A stretch of DNA of 9,741 nucleotides from Acidobacteriota bacterium (GTDB lineage Bacteria > Acidobacteriota > Terriglobia > Terriglobales > SCQP01), in the NCBI GenBank assembly GCA_021818645.1, contig JAKATS010000369.1, forward strand, positions 1 through 9,741, written 5' to 3'. A program made the translations under genes and the position numbers. The notes under the pieces were generated by a model, which saw only the letters and a program-made list of their open reading frames with translations, was not told the DNA's origin and ran no database searches. Position 1 is the stretch's first letter, and each line of letters opens with the position of its first letter. Below are positions 1 through 8,118 of this stretch, piece by piece.

Positions 1-2198
1 AGACCAACCGGCTCGATCTGCGGTATGTCATCCAACCCGGCCCCCTGGTTACCGTGGCAGTCGAAGGGAACGTGATTTCCCATAGCGTGCTGCGGCGGGA
101 AGTTCCGATTTTTCAGGAACACGCCGCGGATGAAGAGTTGATGGACGAAGGGCGGCGCAATCTGCGGGATTATCTGCAGGGCAAAGGTTATTACGAGGCC
201 CATGTGGAGTTTCGCCGCATCCACCCCAGGCCGGGCTGGCTGGAAGTTCTGTATATCGTCCATACCGGACCCAAAGAAGAACTGCGGGCGATTCTATTTC
301 GCGGCAATCGTTATTTTTCTGAAGATCAGCTTGTATCCCAACTGGCCGAAAGGCCGGCCACACCGTTATTGCCCAATATCATACCCGGCGTGCGGGGGCG
401 TTTTTCGCATCGCCTGATGGCAGGCGATGCGCGCGCCATCACTTCGCTCTATCATGCCAATGGATTTACTCAGGCGCGGGTCACGCCCGTCATTCTCCAG
501 GGATATCATGGCAACCCGGGACATCTGGCAGTGCGATTTGATATTCAGGAAGGCCGGCAGACGCTGGTGAAGCGGCTGACGATCATGGGGAACCGGCGAT
601 TCAGCGTAGCCCGCATCGAGAGCTGGCTGAATACCGCGCCGGGGGAGCCATTTTCGCCCTACACCGTGGCCGCTGACCGCAACCGCATTTTAGAGCGATA
701 TTACGACCACGGCTATTTGCAGGCGCAATGCCGTGCCCTGGTTCATGCCATCGCCGGCCGTCCATATGAAAATGTGACCTTTACGATTTATGAAGGGCCG
801 GTGGAAAGCGTGCATCAGGTTTATATCAATGGCGAACGCTTCGTTAAACCGAAAGTGATTGCTCGTCAGGTCCAGGTCAAGCCCGGGCAGCCGCTGAGCC
901 AGACCAAGCTGCTGGCGACGCAGCGCCGGCTCTACGATATGGATCTGTTCACCGGCGTGAGCGTCGCGGTGCAGAACCCCAGCAGCGATTTGCCGGCCAA
1001 GGATGTGCTGGTGGTGGTGCACGAGGCGCCGCGCTACTCCTTCAGCGAGGGCGTGGGATTGCAGTTTCAGGGCGGAACGGGTGTTAACCATCTTCCCTCG
1101 ATCAGCGGCAGCGGTTTCAGCCCGGATGTATCGTTTCAGATGACCCGGCTGGCGGTTACCGGCCGCCCGCAGACGCTCTCACTGGATGCCTTGTATGGTT
1201 CGATCGAGCGACGGGCCGGTTTGGATTACCGGCTCCCATATTTTCTGACCCATCGCAAATGGAAACTGGACCTCAGCGCGCTCTATGACGACCGGTATGA
1301 TCTGGTTACCTTTCGCGCCATTCGCGAGCAGACAGCGGTTCAGCTGACGACTCAGCCGGCGAGTGATTTGCAGGTTTTTTACCGGCTGGTGTACCGCCGG
1401 GTGCGGGCCGTCATATCCCCGGGGTCGTTTTCCGCTGAACTGGTGCCGTTGCTGAGCCGGCCCGCCGATCTGGCGATTGCGGAAACCAGCCTGGTGCGTG
1501 ACCGGCGCGATAACCCCATCGATACCCATTCGGGGACTTACGACACCGCCTCGTTCGCCATCGCCAAAAGTTTCGGCGCCTCGAACTTTGTGCGCCTGAT
1601 GGGTGAGCATGCGTTTTATATTCCGCTGGACAAGCGCCGGCACTGGATTCTGGCCAATGCCACGCGCCTCGGAGAAGAACTGCCCTTTGGCGCCCGCGAG
1701 CCGAGCACGCGGGCAATTCCCGGACAGGCGCCGGTGACGACCTTGGTTTACGATATTCCGCTGCCGGAGCGTTTTTTTTCGGGCGGAGCCGATTCGCTGC
1801 GCGGCTTTGCCTTTGATCAGGCCGGCCCGCGCGATCCGGTAACGGGCGTGCCGGTGGGCGGAACGGCGCTGTTCATCAACAATCTGGAACTGCGGTTTCC
1901 CTTGATCGGGCGGGACATTGGCGGAGTCTGGTTTTATGATGCCGGCAACATTTACAGCTCGTTTCGATCACTGCTGCGCGGCCTGGGCAGGTATCATCCG
2001 CCCTCATTATCGGACCTGAACTACACCTCCGATACGCTGGGCTTCGGTTTGCGCTATAAAACCCCGGTGGGGCCGGTGCGGCTGGATTTTGGCTATCTGC
2101 TCAACCCGCCCACATTTCAAACTTACAATAAAACCAAGCTGGTGCCGCAGCAACTATCGCATTTTCAGTTCTTTTTCAGCATTGGCCAAACCTTTTAA
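1..2198 (+). CDS. Omp85-family outer-membrane protein (BamA/TamA-like), 5' partial
   Basis: Outer-membrane barrel protein of the Omp85 superfamily, which inserts or translocates proteins at the outer membrane. The frame is open to the left edge: codons from base 3 read ...LRYVIQPGPLVTVAVEGN, a normal POTRA junction. The GTG at 54 is therefore internal, and 731 residues are visible. Counting from base 3, four POTRA-like units start near residues 15, 93, 187 and 267. Each opens with a V/I..(hydrophobic)..GN/GE motif (VEGN, FRGN, IMGN, INGE) and has a helix ending in a G[YF]...A-like turn (GKGYYEAHV, ANGFTQARV, DHGYLQAQC). Residues from about 345 to 731 form the barrel. The conserved RGF motif of the barrel-lumen loop lies at bases 1800-1808, and the chain ends in a terminal Phe (SIGQTF), as expected of a beta-signal. 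Linkage to tamB one gene downstream favours a TamA-like role, but BamA itself cannot be excluded because the N-terminus is missing. Family assignment is confident; the subfamily is not. Confidence 0.9.
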   Translation, partial: TNRLDLRYVIQPGPLVTVAVEGNVISHSVLRREVPIFQEHAADEELMDEGRRNLRDYLQGKGYYEAHVEFRRIHPRPGWLEVLYIVHTGPKEELRAILFRGNRYFSEDQLVSQLAERPATPLLPNIIPGVRGRFSHRLMAGDARAITSLYHANGFTQARVTPVILQGYHGNPGHLAVRFDIQEGRQTLVKRLTIMGNRRFSVARIESWLNTAPGEPFSPYTVAADRNRILERYYDHGYLQAQCRALVHAIAGRPYENVTFTIYEGPVESVHQVYINGERFVKPKVIARQVQVKPGQPLSQTKLLATQRRLYDMDLFTGVSVAVQNPSSDLPAKDVLVVVHEAPRYSFSEGVGLQFQGGTGVNHLPSISGSGFSPDVSFQMTRLAVTGRPQTLSLDALYGSIERRAGLDYRLPYFLTHRKWKLDLSALYDDRYDLVTFRAIREQTAVQLTTQPASDLQVFYRLVYRRVRAVISPGSFSAELVPLLSRPADLAIAETSLVRDRRDNPIDTHSGTYDTASFAIAKSFGASNFVRLMGEHAFYIPLDKRRHWILANATRLGEELPFGAREPSTRAIPGQAPVTTLVYDIPLPERFFSGGADSLRGFAFDQAGPRDPVTGVPVGGTALFINNLELRFPLIGRDIGGVWFYDAGNIYSSFRSLLRGLGRYHPPSLSDLNYTSDTLGFGLRYKTPVGPVRLDFGYLLNPPTFQTYNKTKLVPQQLSHFQFFFSIGQTF

Positions 2199-2199
2199 A

Positions 2200-2952
2200 G
2201 TGAACTTAAGCCGCCCATCCGCATGCATTGATTATTGGCTGCCGGCGTTCTTCATGCTGCTCGCCACGGCCGCAGCCGGGCAGTGCAGATTCCAACCCTG
2301 GCGGCGATCCCGGACCCGAACACACGGGAAAACCCTGGACCGGATCGTCGCGGTGGTGAACCGGCAACCTATTCTCGACAGCCAGGTGCGGGAAGCGGCA
2401 TGGTATCGCCTTTTTTCCACCCCGAATGAACACCGATTTGTTCTACACAATCTGGACTGTCGCGCCACCCTGCATCATCTCATCATGGAGCGGTTGATCG
2501 CGCAGGCCATGCCCAATAGTGCTCACCGGCTGCTTCCAGCCCCGCAATGGCAGGCATGGGTGCGGCAAATGGGCGGAATGAAGCATCTGCAGGCGCAGGC
2601 ACGGAAGTATCACCTGACAGCCGGCCGGCTTCGCCGGCTGATCGGCCGGCAGTACGCGATGATCAGGTTCATGGATGGCAGGTTCAATCCGCAGATTCAT
2701 ATTTCCGCGGTCTCGGAGCGGAATTATTACCAGCAGATTTATCTGCCGATGTGCCGCAGAAAACATGAGCCGGCGGCAGTGCTGCCGCGAGTGCGGCCGC
2801 TGATCCGCGTCATTCTGCGGCAGCAGGCGCTGGGGCGGAAGGAACAGGCTTGGATCCTGTATCTGCGCCATCATGCCCGGGTTCGCATACTGGGCCATTA
2901 TGGCGATGGAAGGACGGCGCGGCCGCGGGGCAGGGCACGAATCCACGGATGA
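2200..2952 (+). CDS. Exported SurA-N-domain protein lacking a parvulin domain
   Basis: Probable periplasmic chaperone-like protein of 250 residues. The GTG at 2200 is chosen because it lies one base after the upstream stop (2196-2198) and places a hydrophobic signal segment (WLPAFFMLLATAAAGQ) at residues 13-28, with likely cleavage near AAA-GQ. An in-frame ATG at 2089 would overlap the barrel coding region by 110 bases and spoil the signal peptide. An in-frame ATG at 2254 would cut the signal. Residues 44-175 match the SurA N-terminal pattern: DRIVAVVNRQPILDSQV, a helical block with LIMERLIAQAM, GGMKHLQAQARKYHLTAGRLRRLI, then RFMDGRFNPQIHIS. The chain continues directly into a final helix ending LRHHARVRIL, with no room for the roughly 90-residue parvulin PPIase domain. 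It is extremely basic: I count 43 Arg+Lys against 12 Asp+Glu. There is no clear Shine-Dalgarno site, so translational coupling to the barrel gene is likely. The gene overlaps tamB by ATGA. The fold is inferred; the client and function are not known. Confidence 0.7.
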   Translation: MNLSRPSACIDYWLPAFFMLLATAAAGQCRFQPWRRSRTRTHGKTLDRIVAVVNRQPILDSQVREAAWYRLFSTPNEHRFVLHNLDCRATLHHLIMERLIAQAMPNSAHRLLPAPQWQAWVRQMGGMKHLQAQARKYHLTAGRLRRLIGRQYAMIRFMDGRFNPQIHISAVSERNYYQQIYLPMCRRKHEPAAVLPRVRPLIRVILRQQALGRKEQAWILYLRHHARVRILGHYGDGRTARPRGRARIHG

Positions 2953-5900
2953 ATGAGGAACTCCACTCCGCGCCCGCAACCCGTCACCGGCCTCGATGGC
3001 TGCGGTGGCTGGCGGTGCTGGTCCTGCTGCTGCTCGCGCTGGCAGCCAGCGCCTGGTGGTATCTCCACACCCGGAATTTTCAGCGCCGGATGCAAGCCCT
3101 GGTGCAGAAGAAGATCACGGCGGCGACGGGCGCGCGGGTGGAAATGCAGTATTTTCATCTCAGCCTGCAGCCGCTGGGAATTGCCATGCGGGGGCTGGTC
3201 CTGCACGGGCGTGAAGGAGAGGGTCAGCCGCCGCTGGCGCAAATCGGCGCCGTGCGGCTGGGCCTGACGGTGCGGTCATTGCTGCGCGCTCAGGTGGATT
3301 TAACCACGGTTCGCATCGTGCGGCCCGCGATTCATATTGAATGGCTTGCGTCCGGGCAGTCCAATCTGCCGCATCCCTCCCGCCCCGCCTCCGGACCGCC
3401 GGCTGAAAGCTTATTTCAATTGGGGGTGCGCCGATTGCAGGTGCGGCAAGGCATGCTGTATCTGCACAACCAGCGGATTCCCTTTTCAGCCCGGCTGCGC
3501 CACCTGCATTTGCGCATGCTCTATGCGCACGGGCATTATCGCGGCCGGCTGCGTTTCAACGGGAGACATTGGCATTACGGCCGGCATGGGCTGGGACGGC
3601 TGCAGGCGAGTTTGCGATTTTCGTTATGGCCCAATGACCTTAAACTGCGCCGCTGGAAGCTGAACGGAGTGGGTTGGCAAGCCCACGGAGCGGCCATGGT
3701 GAGCAACTTATCCCAGCCGCGGATTCGCGGCCAGGCCTGGGCGCAAATGGACCTTCACCAGATTGTGAAGCAGTGGTACGGAACGCGCCCGGCGCCCCTG
3801 ATCGCAGGCACCGCCCTGACGCATATCCTTTTTGCCTGGCAGGCAGGGGCATGGTCGGCCAGCGGAGGATTGGCGGCGCAGCAACTGCGCCCGTCCACCG
3901 GAGTCCGCGGCTCGCAACTGGGCGCATGGTCGGCTCTGGCGCAGTTCAATGCCAATCCGCGCCGGGTGAAGATCGCTCCCTTGATTGTGCACGGCCTGGC
4001 GGGCCAGGCCCGGCTCAGCCTGTGCTATGGCCTGCAGGCAAGGCGTGGAAAATACCAGGCCCAGGGCGAGGTGTCCGGCCTGCGCATTGGGCCGCTGGCG
4101 CAAATTGTCCTCGCACTGGCGGAAAAAAATGGGAAATCTGCTTCCCATTCGCGGTCATCACCCGTCCTGCCGCGGTTTGCCGGCCGCATGAGCGGCCGCT
4201 TCGCATTGCGCGCCGGCGCCGATGTCGCGCAGACCCTGCGCGGCCGGTTGGCATTGCATATCGCTTCTCTCCGGCCACCGGTGCCGGCTCAATGGAAGAC
4301 GAGCCGTGGACAACCCCCGATTCCCCTGCGGGGTGACATCCAATTGCGGCTCGGCCCGGGATTGCAAACCGGCAATATCCGCCAGATGCGGCTGGCGATT
4401 CCGGGCGCCGGTTTGCAGGCCGCGGGATTGTGGCGGCGATCTGGAATGCGGATCGGAATTCAATTGCGAAGCCGGCATTTGCGGGTATGGCCGGGCTGGC
4501 TGCGGATCGCCGGACTTCACTTGCCTGCGCTGCACGGAGTATTGCAATTCAGCGGAAGTCTGAGCGGCCAGCCCCGGGCGCCGGCTTTATCGGGCCGCGT
4601 GCAGGTTCGCCGTTTTGCCCTGGGACGCTGGCGCGTGGATGAGGCCGCGATCACCGGCAGTCTGAACGCCCATCGCATGCAGATTGCCGCCGCCGATCTG
4701 CGCCTGGGCAAGGCGCGCGTTACGGCCCATGGGTCGCTGGCCTTGCGCCGGTATCATCCTCTGCCCGCGGGAGCATTGGCGATCACCGCCTCGGCCCGGC
4801 AATTACCGCTCAGCCAGATTGAAGTGCTTTTGCGCCGCCATGATCCGGTGCTGGGGCTGGTTAATTTGCAACTGCGGGTCCATGGCAGTCTGGCGCATCC
4901 GGAAGGGCAAGGGCATCTGCAAATTACCCGGGCTGTCGCCTGGGGCCAGCCCATTCGCTCCCTGAACGCCGCGCTCCGGCTGCAGTCCGGCACCTTCACC
5001 GCGGCGCCCCTGCACATCATCCTGCCCGCCGCCGCGATCAGCGGCCGGATCAGCTATAACCTGTCCCGGCAGCGCTATCGAGTGTCGCTGGCTTCTCCCG
5101 GCATTCGACTTCAGGATTTGCCGCCGCTGCAATCGGCGCGGCTGCATGTCAGCGGTTTGCTGCGATTTCATCTGACCGGCGCGGGTACGCTGGCGCACCC
5201 TTCCGGCCGGCTCCAGGTCGAAGGCGTGGATATGCGCGGCAACGGCGAACCCATGGGACAGTTGCACGCCACGCTGATTCTGGCCCATCAAATCGCCCGC
5301 CTGGACGGTACGGATACGCTGCCGGGTGGAGATCTGCATTTAACCGCGGTGCTGGGCATGGGACCGCTATATCTAGTCAATGCCCGGGTGGATCTCAATC
5401 ACTATGACGCTGATGCCTGGCTGCGGCGCTTTACCCCGCTGCGCCTGACCGGGCATAGCCAGTTCTCCGGCGCGCTCACCCTGCAGGGACCGCTCCGGCA
5501 GCCCCATGCACTGGTCGCGCAGGCCAGCTTTACCCAGGCGCGCATTGAAGCGGAGGGAATGGCGCTGTTCAACGCCGGCCCGCTCGAGTTTTCGCTCGAC
5601 CGCGACGTATTTACCATCAATCAGTTTCATCTGCTGGGCACCGACACCGATCTGCGGGCCTCGGGCACGGTCGGACTGCATGGTCTGCAGCCCATGAATG
5701 CTGCCGTTACCGGAAGCGTGAATCTGGCCCTGCTGCATGTGCTGAACCATCACATACAAAGCGCGGGGCGTTTGCTGATCCAGACACGCATTCAGGGCAA
5801 TTTGCATCATCCTCAGCCTGCAGGAACGATCCAGATCCAATATGGCAGCCTGGCGGAAGCGGGTGTGCCGATCGCTTTCGATCACATGCAGAGCTTGATC

Positions 5901-6974
5901 CGGCTGAGTGGGAATCGCGCAACCGTGGAACAGTTCACCGCCCATGCCGGAGGCGGCATGCTCAAGGCCTCGGGGTTCGCGGCATATACCCCGGCCGGCT
6001 TGAACTACGATTTTTCGCTGACCGGAAACAATTTGCGCGTGCTTTATACCGGCATCAGCGCCGCGGGGGATGCGCGGCTGCATTTAGTCGGAATCGGCGG
6101 GAGCGGGTTATTGAGTGGAGATATTTTGCTCAACCGGATGGCGATGACCCCGAATTTCGATTTGGCGGTATTTCTCGCCAACCAGCGCGGAAGCGAAACC
6201 GGATCTACGGGTCCGAGTTCACTGGGGCGGCTGAAGCTGGGAATCCATCTGATTACCGGGGCCGGACTGCAGGTAGCCAGCCCCAGCGCGCATCTGCAGG
6301 CGCAGGCCGATCTGCGGGTCCAGGGCACCCTGGCGAATCCTATCCTGCTGGGCCATATTTCCGGAACCGAAGGCAGGCTGCGTTTTGCCGGCAACTCCTT
6401 CACCGTGGATCGCGCCAGCATTGAGTTCGACGATCCGTTTGCCATCAATCCCCTGCTCAATATCGTGCTCAGCACTACGGTGCAGTATTACAACATCACG
6501 CTCACCATTTCCGGCCCCATGGATAAGCTGAATGTGACTTACCGCAGCGACCCGCCGCTTTCAAATTCCGACATCATCGCCCTGCTGGCCACCGGTCAGA
6601 CAGCCGAGCAAAGCACCTACGCCAGCATGTCGCAGCAGGCCTCGAGCGGTTTCATGGGGCAGTCGGAGCAGTTATTAAGCGCCGCATTGGAAAATGTCGC
6701 CGCCAGCCGGGTGCGGCGTATTTTCGGCATTACCCGTATCAGCGTCAACCCGAATGCCGCCAATATTTATACCGGCGCCAGCAGCGGAGCCATTACGATT
6801 GAGCAGCAGATTTCACCCCGGTTGAGCTTCAGCTACACGCAAAATCTGAGTTCCAGCTCGCAGAACATTGTGCGCGTAACCTGGAACATCAGCTCACATT
6901 TCAGCATTCTGATCAGCCGGAATCAGTTTGGCATTTACGGCTTCAGTTTTCATTTTCGCCAGCAATCCCGCTAA
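2949..6974 (+). CDS. tamB: TamB / DUF490 translocation and assembly module protein
   Basis: Large envelope-bridging protein of 1341 residues (E. coli TamB is about 1260). TamB-family (AsmA-like) proteins are inner-membrane-anchored, with a long beta-groove across the periplasm. They work with an Omp85 partner and have been linked to phospholipid transport to the outer membrane. The ATG at 2949 overlaps the upstream TGA (2950-2952) as ATGA and gives a clean N-terminus: a short basic leader, then a membrane helix at residues 17-39 (WLRWLAVLVLLLLALAASAWW). The frame is open further upstream (from 2850), but that stretch lies inside the SurA-like gene. Residues 45-1000 are repetitive amphipathic beta-strands with many L.L.G.L and GRL elements. 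The C-terminal 250-350 residues are a classic TamB C-terminal domain: DLRVQGTLANPILLGHI, GRLRFAGNSFTVDRASIEFDD, the ITISGP-like strand LTISGPMDKLNVTY, SDPPLSNSDIIALLATGQ, and the closing beta-rich end FGIYGFSFHFRQ. The domain is intact to the stop. Confidence 0.9.
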   Translation: MNEELHSAPATRHRPRWLRWLAVLVLLLLALAASAWWYLHTRNFQRRMQALVQKKITAATGARVEMQYFHLSLQPLGIAMRGLVLHGREGEGQPPLAQIGAVRLGLTVRSLLRAQVDLTTVRIVRPAIHIEWLASGQSNLPHPSRPASGPPAESLFQLGVRRLQVRQGMLYLHNQRIPFSARLRHLHLRMLYAHGHYRGRLRFNGRHWHYGRHGLGRLQASLRFSLWPNDLKLRRWKLNGVGWQAHGAAMVSNLSQPRIRGQAWAQMDLHQIVKQWYGTRPAPLIAGTALTHILFAWQAGAWSASGGLAAQQLRPSTGVRGSQLGAWSALAQFNANPRRVKIAPLIVHGLAGQARLSLCYGLQARRGKYQAQGEVSGLRIGPLAQIVLALAEKNGKSASHSRSSPVLPRFAGRMSGRFALRAGADVAQTLRGRLALHIASLRPPVPAQWKTSRGQPPIPLRGDIQLRLGPGLQTGNIRQMRLAIPGAGLQAAGLWRRSGMRIGIQLRSRHLRVWPGWLRIAGLHLPALHGVLQFSGSLSGQPRAPALSGRVQVRRFALGRWRVDEAAITGSLNAHRMQIAAADLRLGKARVTAHGSLALRRYHPLPAGALAITASARQLPLSQIEVLLRRHDPVLGLVNLQLRVHGSLAHPEGQGHLQITRAVAWGQPIRSLNAALRLQSGTFTAAPLHIILPAAAISGRISYNLSRQRYRVSLASPGIRLQDLPPLQSARLHVSGLLRFHLTGAGTLAHPSGRLQVEGVDMRGNGEPMGQLHATLILAHQIARLDGTDTLPGGDLHLTAVLGMGPLYLVNARVDLNHYDADAWLRRFTPLRLTGHSQFSGALTLQGPLRQPHALVAQASFTQARIEAEGMALFNAGPLEFSLDRDVFTINQFHLLGTDTDLRASGTVGLHGLQPMNAAVTGSVNLALLHVLNHHIQSAGRLLIQTRIQGNLHHPQPAGTIQIQYGSLAEAGVPIAFDHMQSLIRLSGNRATVEQFTAHAGGGMLKASGFAAYTPAGLNYDFSLTGNNLRVLYTGISAAGDARLHLVGIGGSGLLSGDILLNRMAMTPNFDLAVFLANQRGSETGSTGPSSLGRLKLGIHLITGAGLQVASPSAHLQAQADLRVQGTLANPILLGHISGTEGRLRFAGNSFTVDRASIEFDDPFAINPLLNIVLSTTVQYYNITLTISGPMDKLNVTYRSDPPLSNSDIIALLATGQTAEQSTYASMSQQASSGFMGQSEQLLSAALENVAASRVRRIFGITRISVNPNAANIYTGASSGAITIEQQISPRLSFSYTQNLSSSSQNIVRVTWNISSHFSILISRNQFGIYGFSFHFRQQSR

Positions 6975-6990
6975 AAGGATCCCAGCGCAG

Positions 6991-7025
6991 ACTCGGCGTG
7001 GGGTGTAGGGGGCCCCACGTCGAGT
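6991..7025. terminator. Inverted repeat 1 after tamB (hairpin)
   Basis: A 13-base stem is formed by ACTCGGCGTGGGG (6991-7003) and CCCCACGTCGAGT (7013-7025), with one G-T (G-U in RNA) pair and a 9-base loop. It starts 16 bases after the tamB stop, between convergent genes, so termination of tamB and possibly of hemD is the natural role. No T-run follows on either strand, so it is not a textbook intrinsic terminator. It could instead be an RNA-stabilising 3' end or a dispersed intergenic repeat. Confidence 0.5.
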
Positions 7026-7041
7026 TGGGCATAAGCGGGAC

Positions 7042-7084
7042 GCACGGCATACAAAACCGCAGGTTTTGTGTATTCATGCCGTGC
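7042..7084. terminator. Inverted repeat 2 between tamB and hemD (two-part hairpin)
   Basis: The outer stem is GCACGGCAT (7042-7050) with ATGCCGTGC (7076-7084). The inner stem is ACAAAACC (7051-7058) with GGTTTTGT (7062-7069) around a GCA loop. This gives 17 paired bases, with a 6-base bulge (7070-7075) on one side. The A-rich and T-rich inner arms put AAAACC before and GGTTTT after the loop, as in bidirectional terminators, but there is no T-run beyond the full stem. It lies 26 bases beyond the hemD stop on the hemD-transcribed strand, so it may end hemD transcription and back up repeat 1 for tamB. Confidence 0.5.
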
Positions 7085-7110
7085 CGGGGCCCGCGCCATG
7101 CATTCTAAGC

Positions 7111-7959
7111 TCAGATGGCTCCGCGTTTGCGCCGCAGGATGGTTCCCGCCTGTGCGGCTGCGGTTCGGACCAGGAAGCCCATGTGGGGATGCTCAGGCTC
7201 CAGATCGGGAATCAGATCGTGATCGCGCAGGGTCTGGGAAGTGGTGGGGCCGATGGAGGCCAGCACGCAATGGGCCAGCGCCGGGCGGAGCGCGTTCTGC
7301 ATTCCCATATCCCCCGCCACCTGCAGCAGATGAATCGCCTGCTGCGAACTGGTGAATAAAATGACGGCAATTTTTCCCGCCGCAGTTTCCTGGATTGCGG
7401 CGCGCAGCGGCTCCAGATCTTCCGGCAGCTGATAAGAGTATAGATGCAGGGTATGAATGCGGACGCCGCGCCGCCCCAGTTCCCGCAGCAGTTCATCCGC
7501 GGGCTGGCCATATTCCTGCACCCCCACGCGCAATCCCGGCCAGGCAGGCGCGGCGGCATCCAGGCTTGCCATCACCTCGCGCCAGGTATGAGGCTCGGGC
7601 GCAATCAGGTTAGGTTCAACCCCCAGCTTCCTTAATTCAGCCGCGGCTTTGGGTCCGCGCGCCACTACGCGGATGCGGCGCAGGGCGTCGGCGAGCTGGG
7701 CGGGAGCATATTCCGGGTCCGCCAGCTCAATCGTGCGGCGCAGCCCGATCCCGGTTAAAAAAACCATCCAGTCGAGTTCTCCCCGGCAGAGGCGGCCCAG
7801 AAATTCCCTGACTTCATTCCGGTTCTCCAGCGTGACTTCGCGCAGAGCCGGAGCGGAAACCGGCTGCCCGCCGAGATTTGCAATCAATTTCGCCATCTCC
7901 GCCGCGCGGCGGGATTCCAGCGAAAGCACGCGTAATCCATGGAAATCGGGACTGGTCAT
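7111..7959 (-). CDS. hemD: Uroporphyrinogen-III synthase
   Basis: Cytoplasmic enzyme that cyclises hydroxymethylbilane with inversion of ring D to give uroporphyrinogen III, the branch point to heme, siroheme and corrinoids. The 282-residue product has the two-lobed HemD layout. It starts LRVLSLESRRAAEMAKLI, the typical first strand and helix. The first-lobe core follows with WMVFLTGIGLRRTIEL, then VVARGPKAAAELRKLG and APEPHTWREV. The second-lobe elements are VGVQEYGQP, the YSYQLPEDLEPL strand, VILFTSSQQAIHLLQVA, and the conserved LASIGPTTSQTL near the C-terminus. The start at 7959 is chosen because family homology begins just after it (MTSPDFHGLRV). The frame continues upstream to 8247, with an alternative ATG at 8046 giving 311 residues, but that extension resembles no domain I know. 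The Shine-Dalgarno site before 7959 is weak. The gene diverges from hemY, a later step of the same pathway. Identity is confident; the start is moderately so. Confidence 0.85.
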   Translation of the reverse strand: MTSPDFHGLRVLSLESRRAAEMAKLIANLGGQPVSAPALREVTLENRNEVREFLGRLCRGELDWMVFLTGIGLRRTIELADPEYAPAQLADALRRIRVVARGPKAAAELRKLGVEPNLIAPEPHTWREVMASLDAAAPAWPGLRVGVQEYGQPADELLRELGRRGVRIHTLHLYSYQLPEDLEPLRAAIQETAAGKIAVILFTSSQQAIHLLQVAGDMGMQNALRPALAHCVLASIGPTTSQTLRDHDLIPDLEPEHPHMGFLVRTAAAQAGTILRRKRGAI

Positions 7960-8118
7960 GGGCAAATACTCTGCCGCTCGTCCGCCGGTATAAATCACCG
8001 TTTGATTGGAACGGCGAAGCCGGAAACGTGGCTCCGCTACAACCATTCTCACCGGATTTGTGATCCTGGCGGGGTTCAAATGCATACGGCTGTGTACTCG
8101 ATGCCAGAATAGATAGGC
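7960..8118. promoter_or_regulatory. Divergent hemD-hemY intergenic control region
   Basis: These 159 bases separate two divergently transcribed heme genes and so should contain both promoters. I could not identify a convincing -35/-10 pair for either direction. TTCAAA at 8075-8080 and AGAATA at 8106-8111 are at best loose matches in the hemY direction. A short hairpin (CGGC-GAA-GCCG, near 8012-8022) is present but small. If hemD actually starts at 8046, the shared region shrinks to 72 bases. The regulatory role rests on gene arrangement, not on a recognised motif. Confidence 0.5.

Noticed and set aside
1179..1643. 154-residue minus-strand open frame inside the Omp85 gene
   Set aside because: Antisense to the barrel coding region, with no domain signal; a shadow.
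2089..2199. Upstream in-frame ATG for the SurA-like gene, overlapping the barrel gene
   Set aside because: It would add 37 residues encoded antiphase inside the conserved barrel C-terminus and bury the signal peptide. The GTG at 2200 fits the signal sequence and the operon spacing.
2624..2638. GCCGGC-TTC-GCCGGC hairpin
   Set aside because: It falls within the conserved SurA-N coding segment and is explained by Arg/Gly codons in GC-rich sequence.
2850..2948. N-terminal extension of the tamB frame
   Set aside because: It lies inside the SurA-like coding region. The ATG at 2949 gives an ATGA overlap and a proper short leader before the membrane helix.
3674..4336. 220-residue plus-strand open frame in another phase inside tamB
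   Set aside because: Low-complexity Pro/Arg/Gly/Ala composition typical of out-of-frame reading of GC-rich DNA; tamB is intact in its own frame.
5373..6083. 236-residue minus-strand open frame inside tamB
   Set aside because: It is antisense to a conserved TamB region in high-GC DNA, with no recognisable motif or plausible start context; a coding shadow.
8047..8118. Candidate sigma-70 promoter for hemY
   Set aside because: TTCAAA and AGAATA lack proper spacing and good consensus; not strong enough to list as a site.
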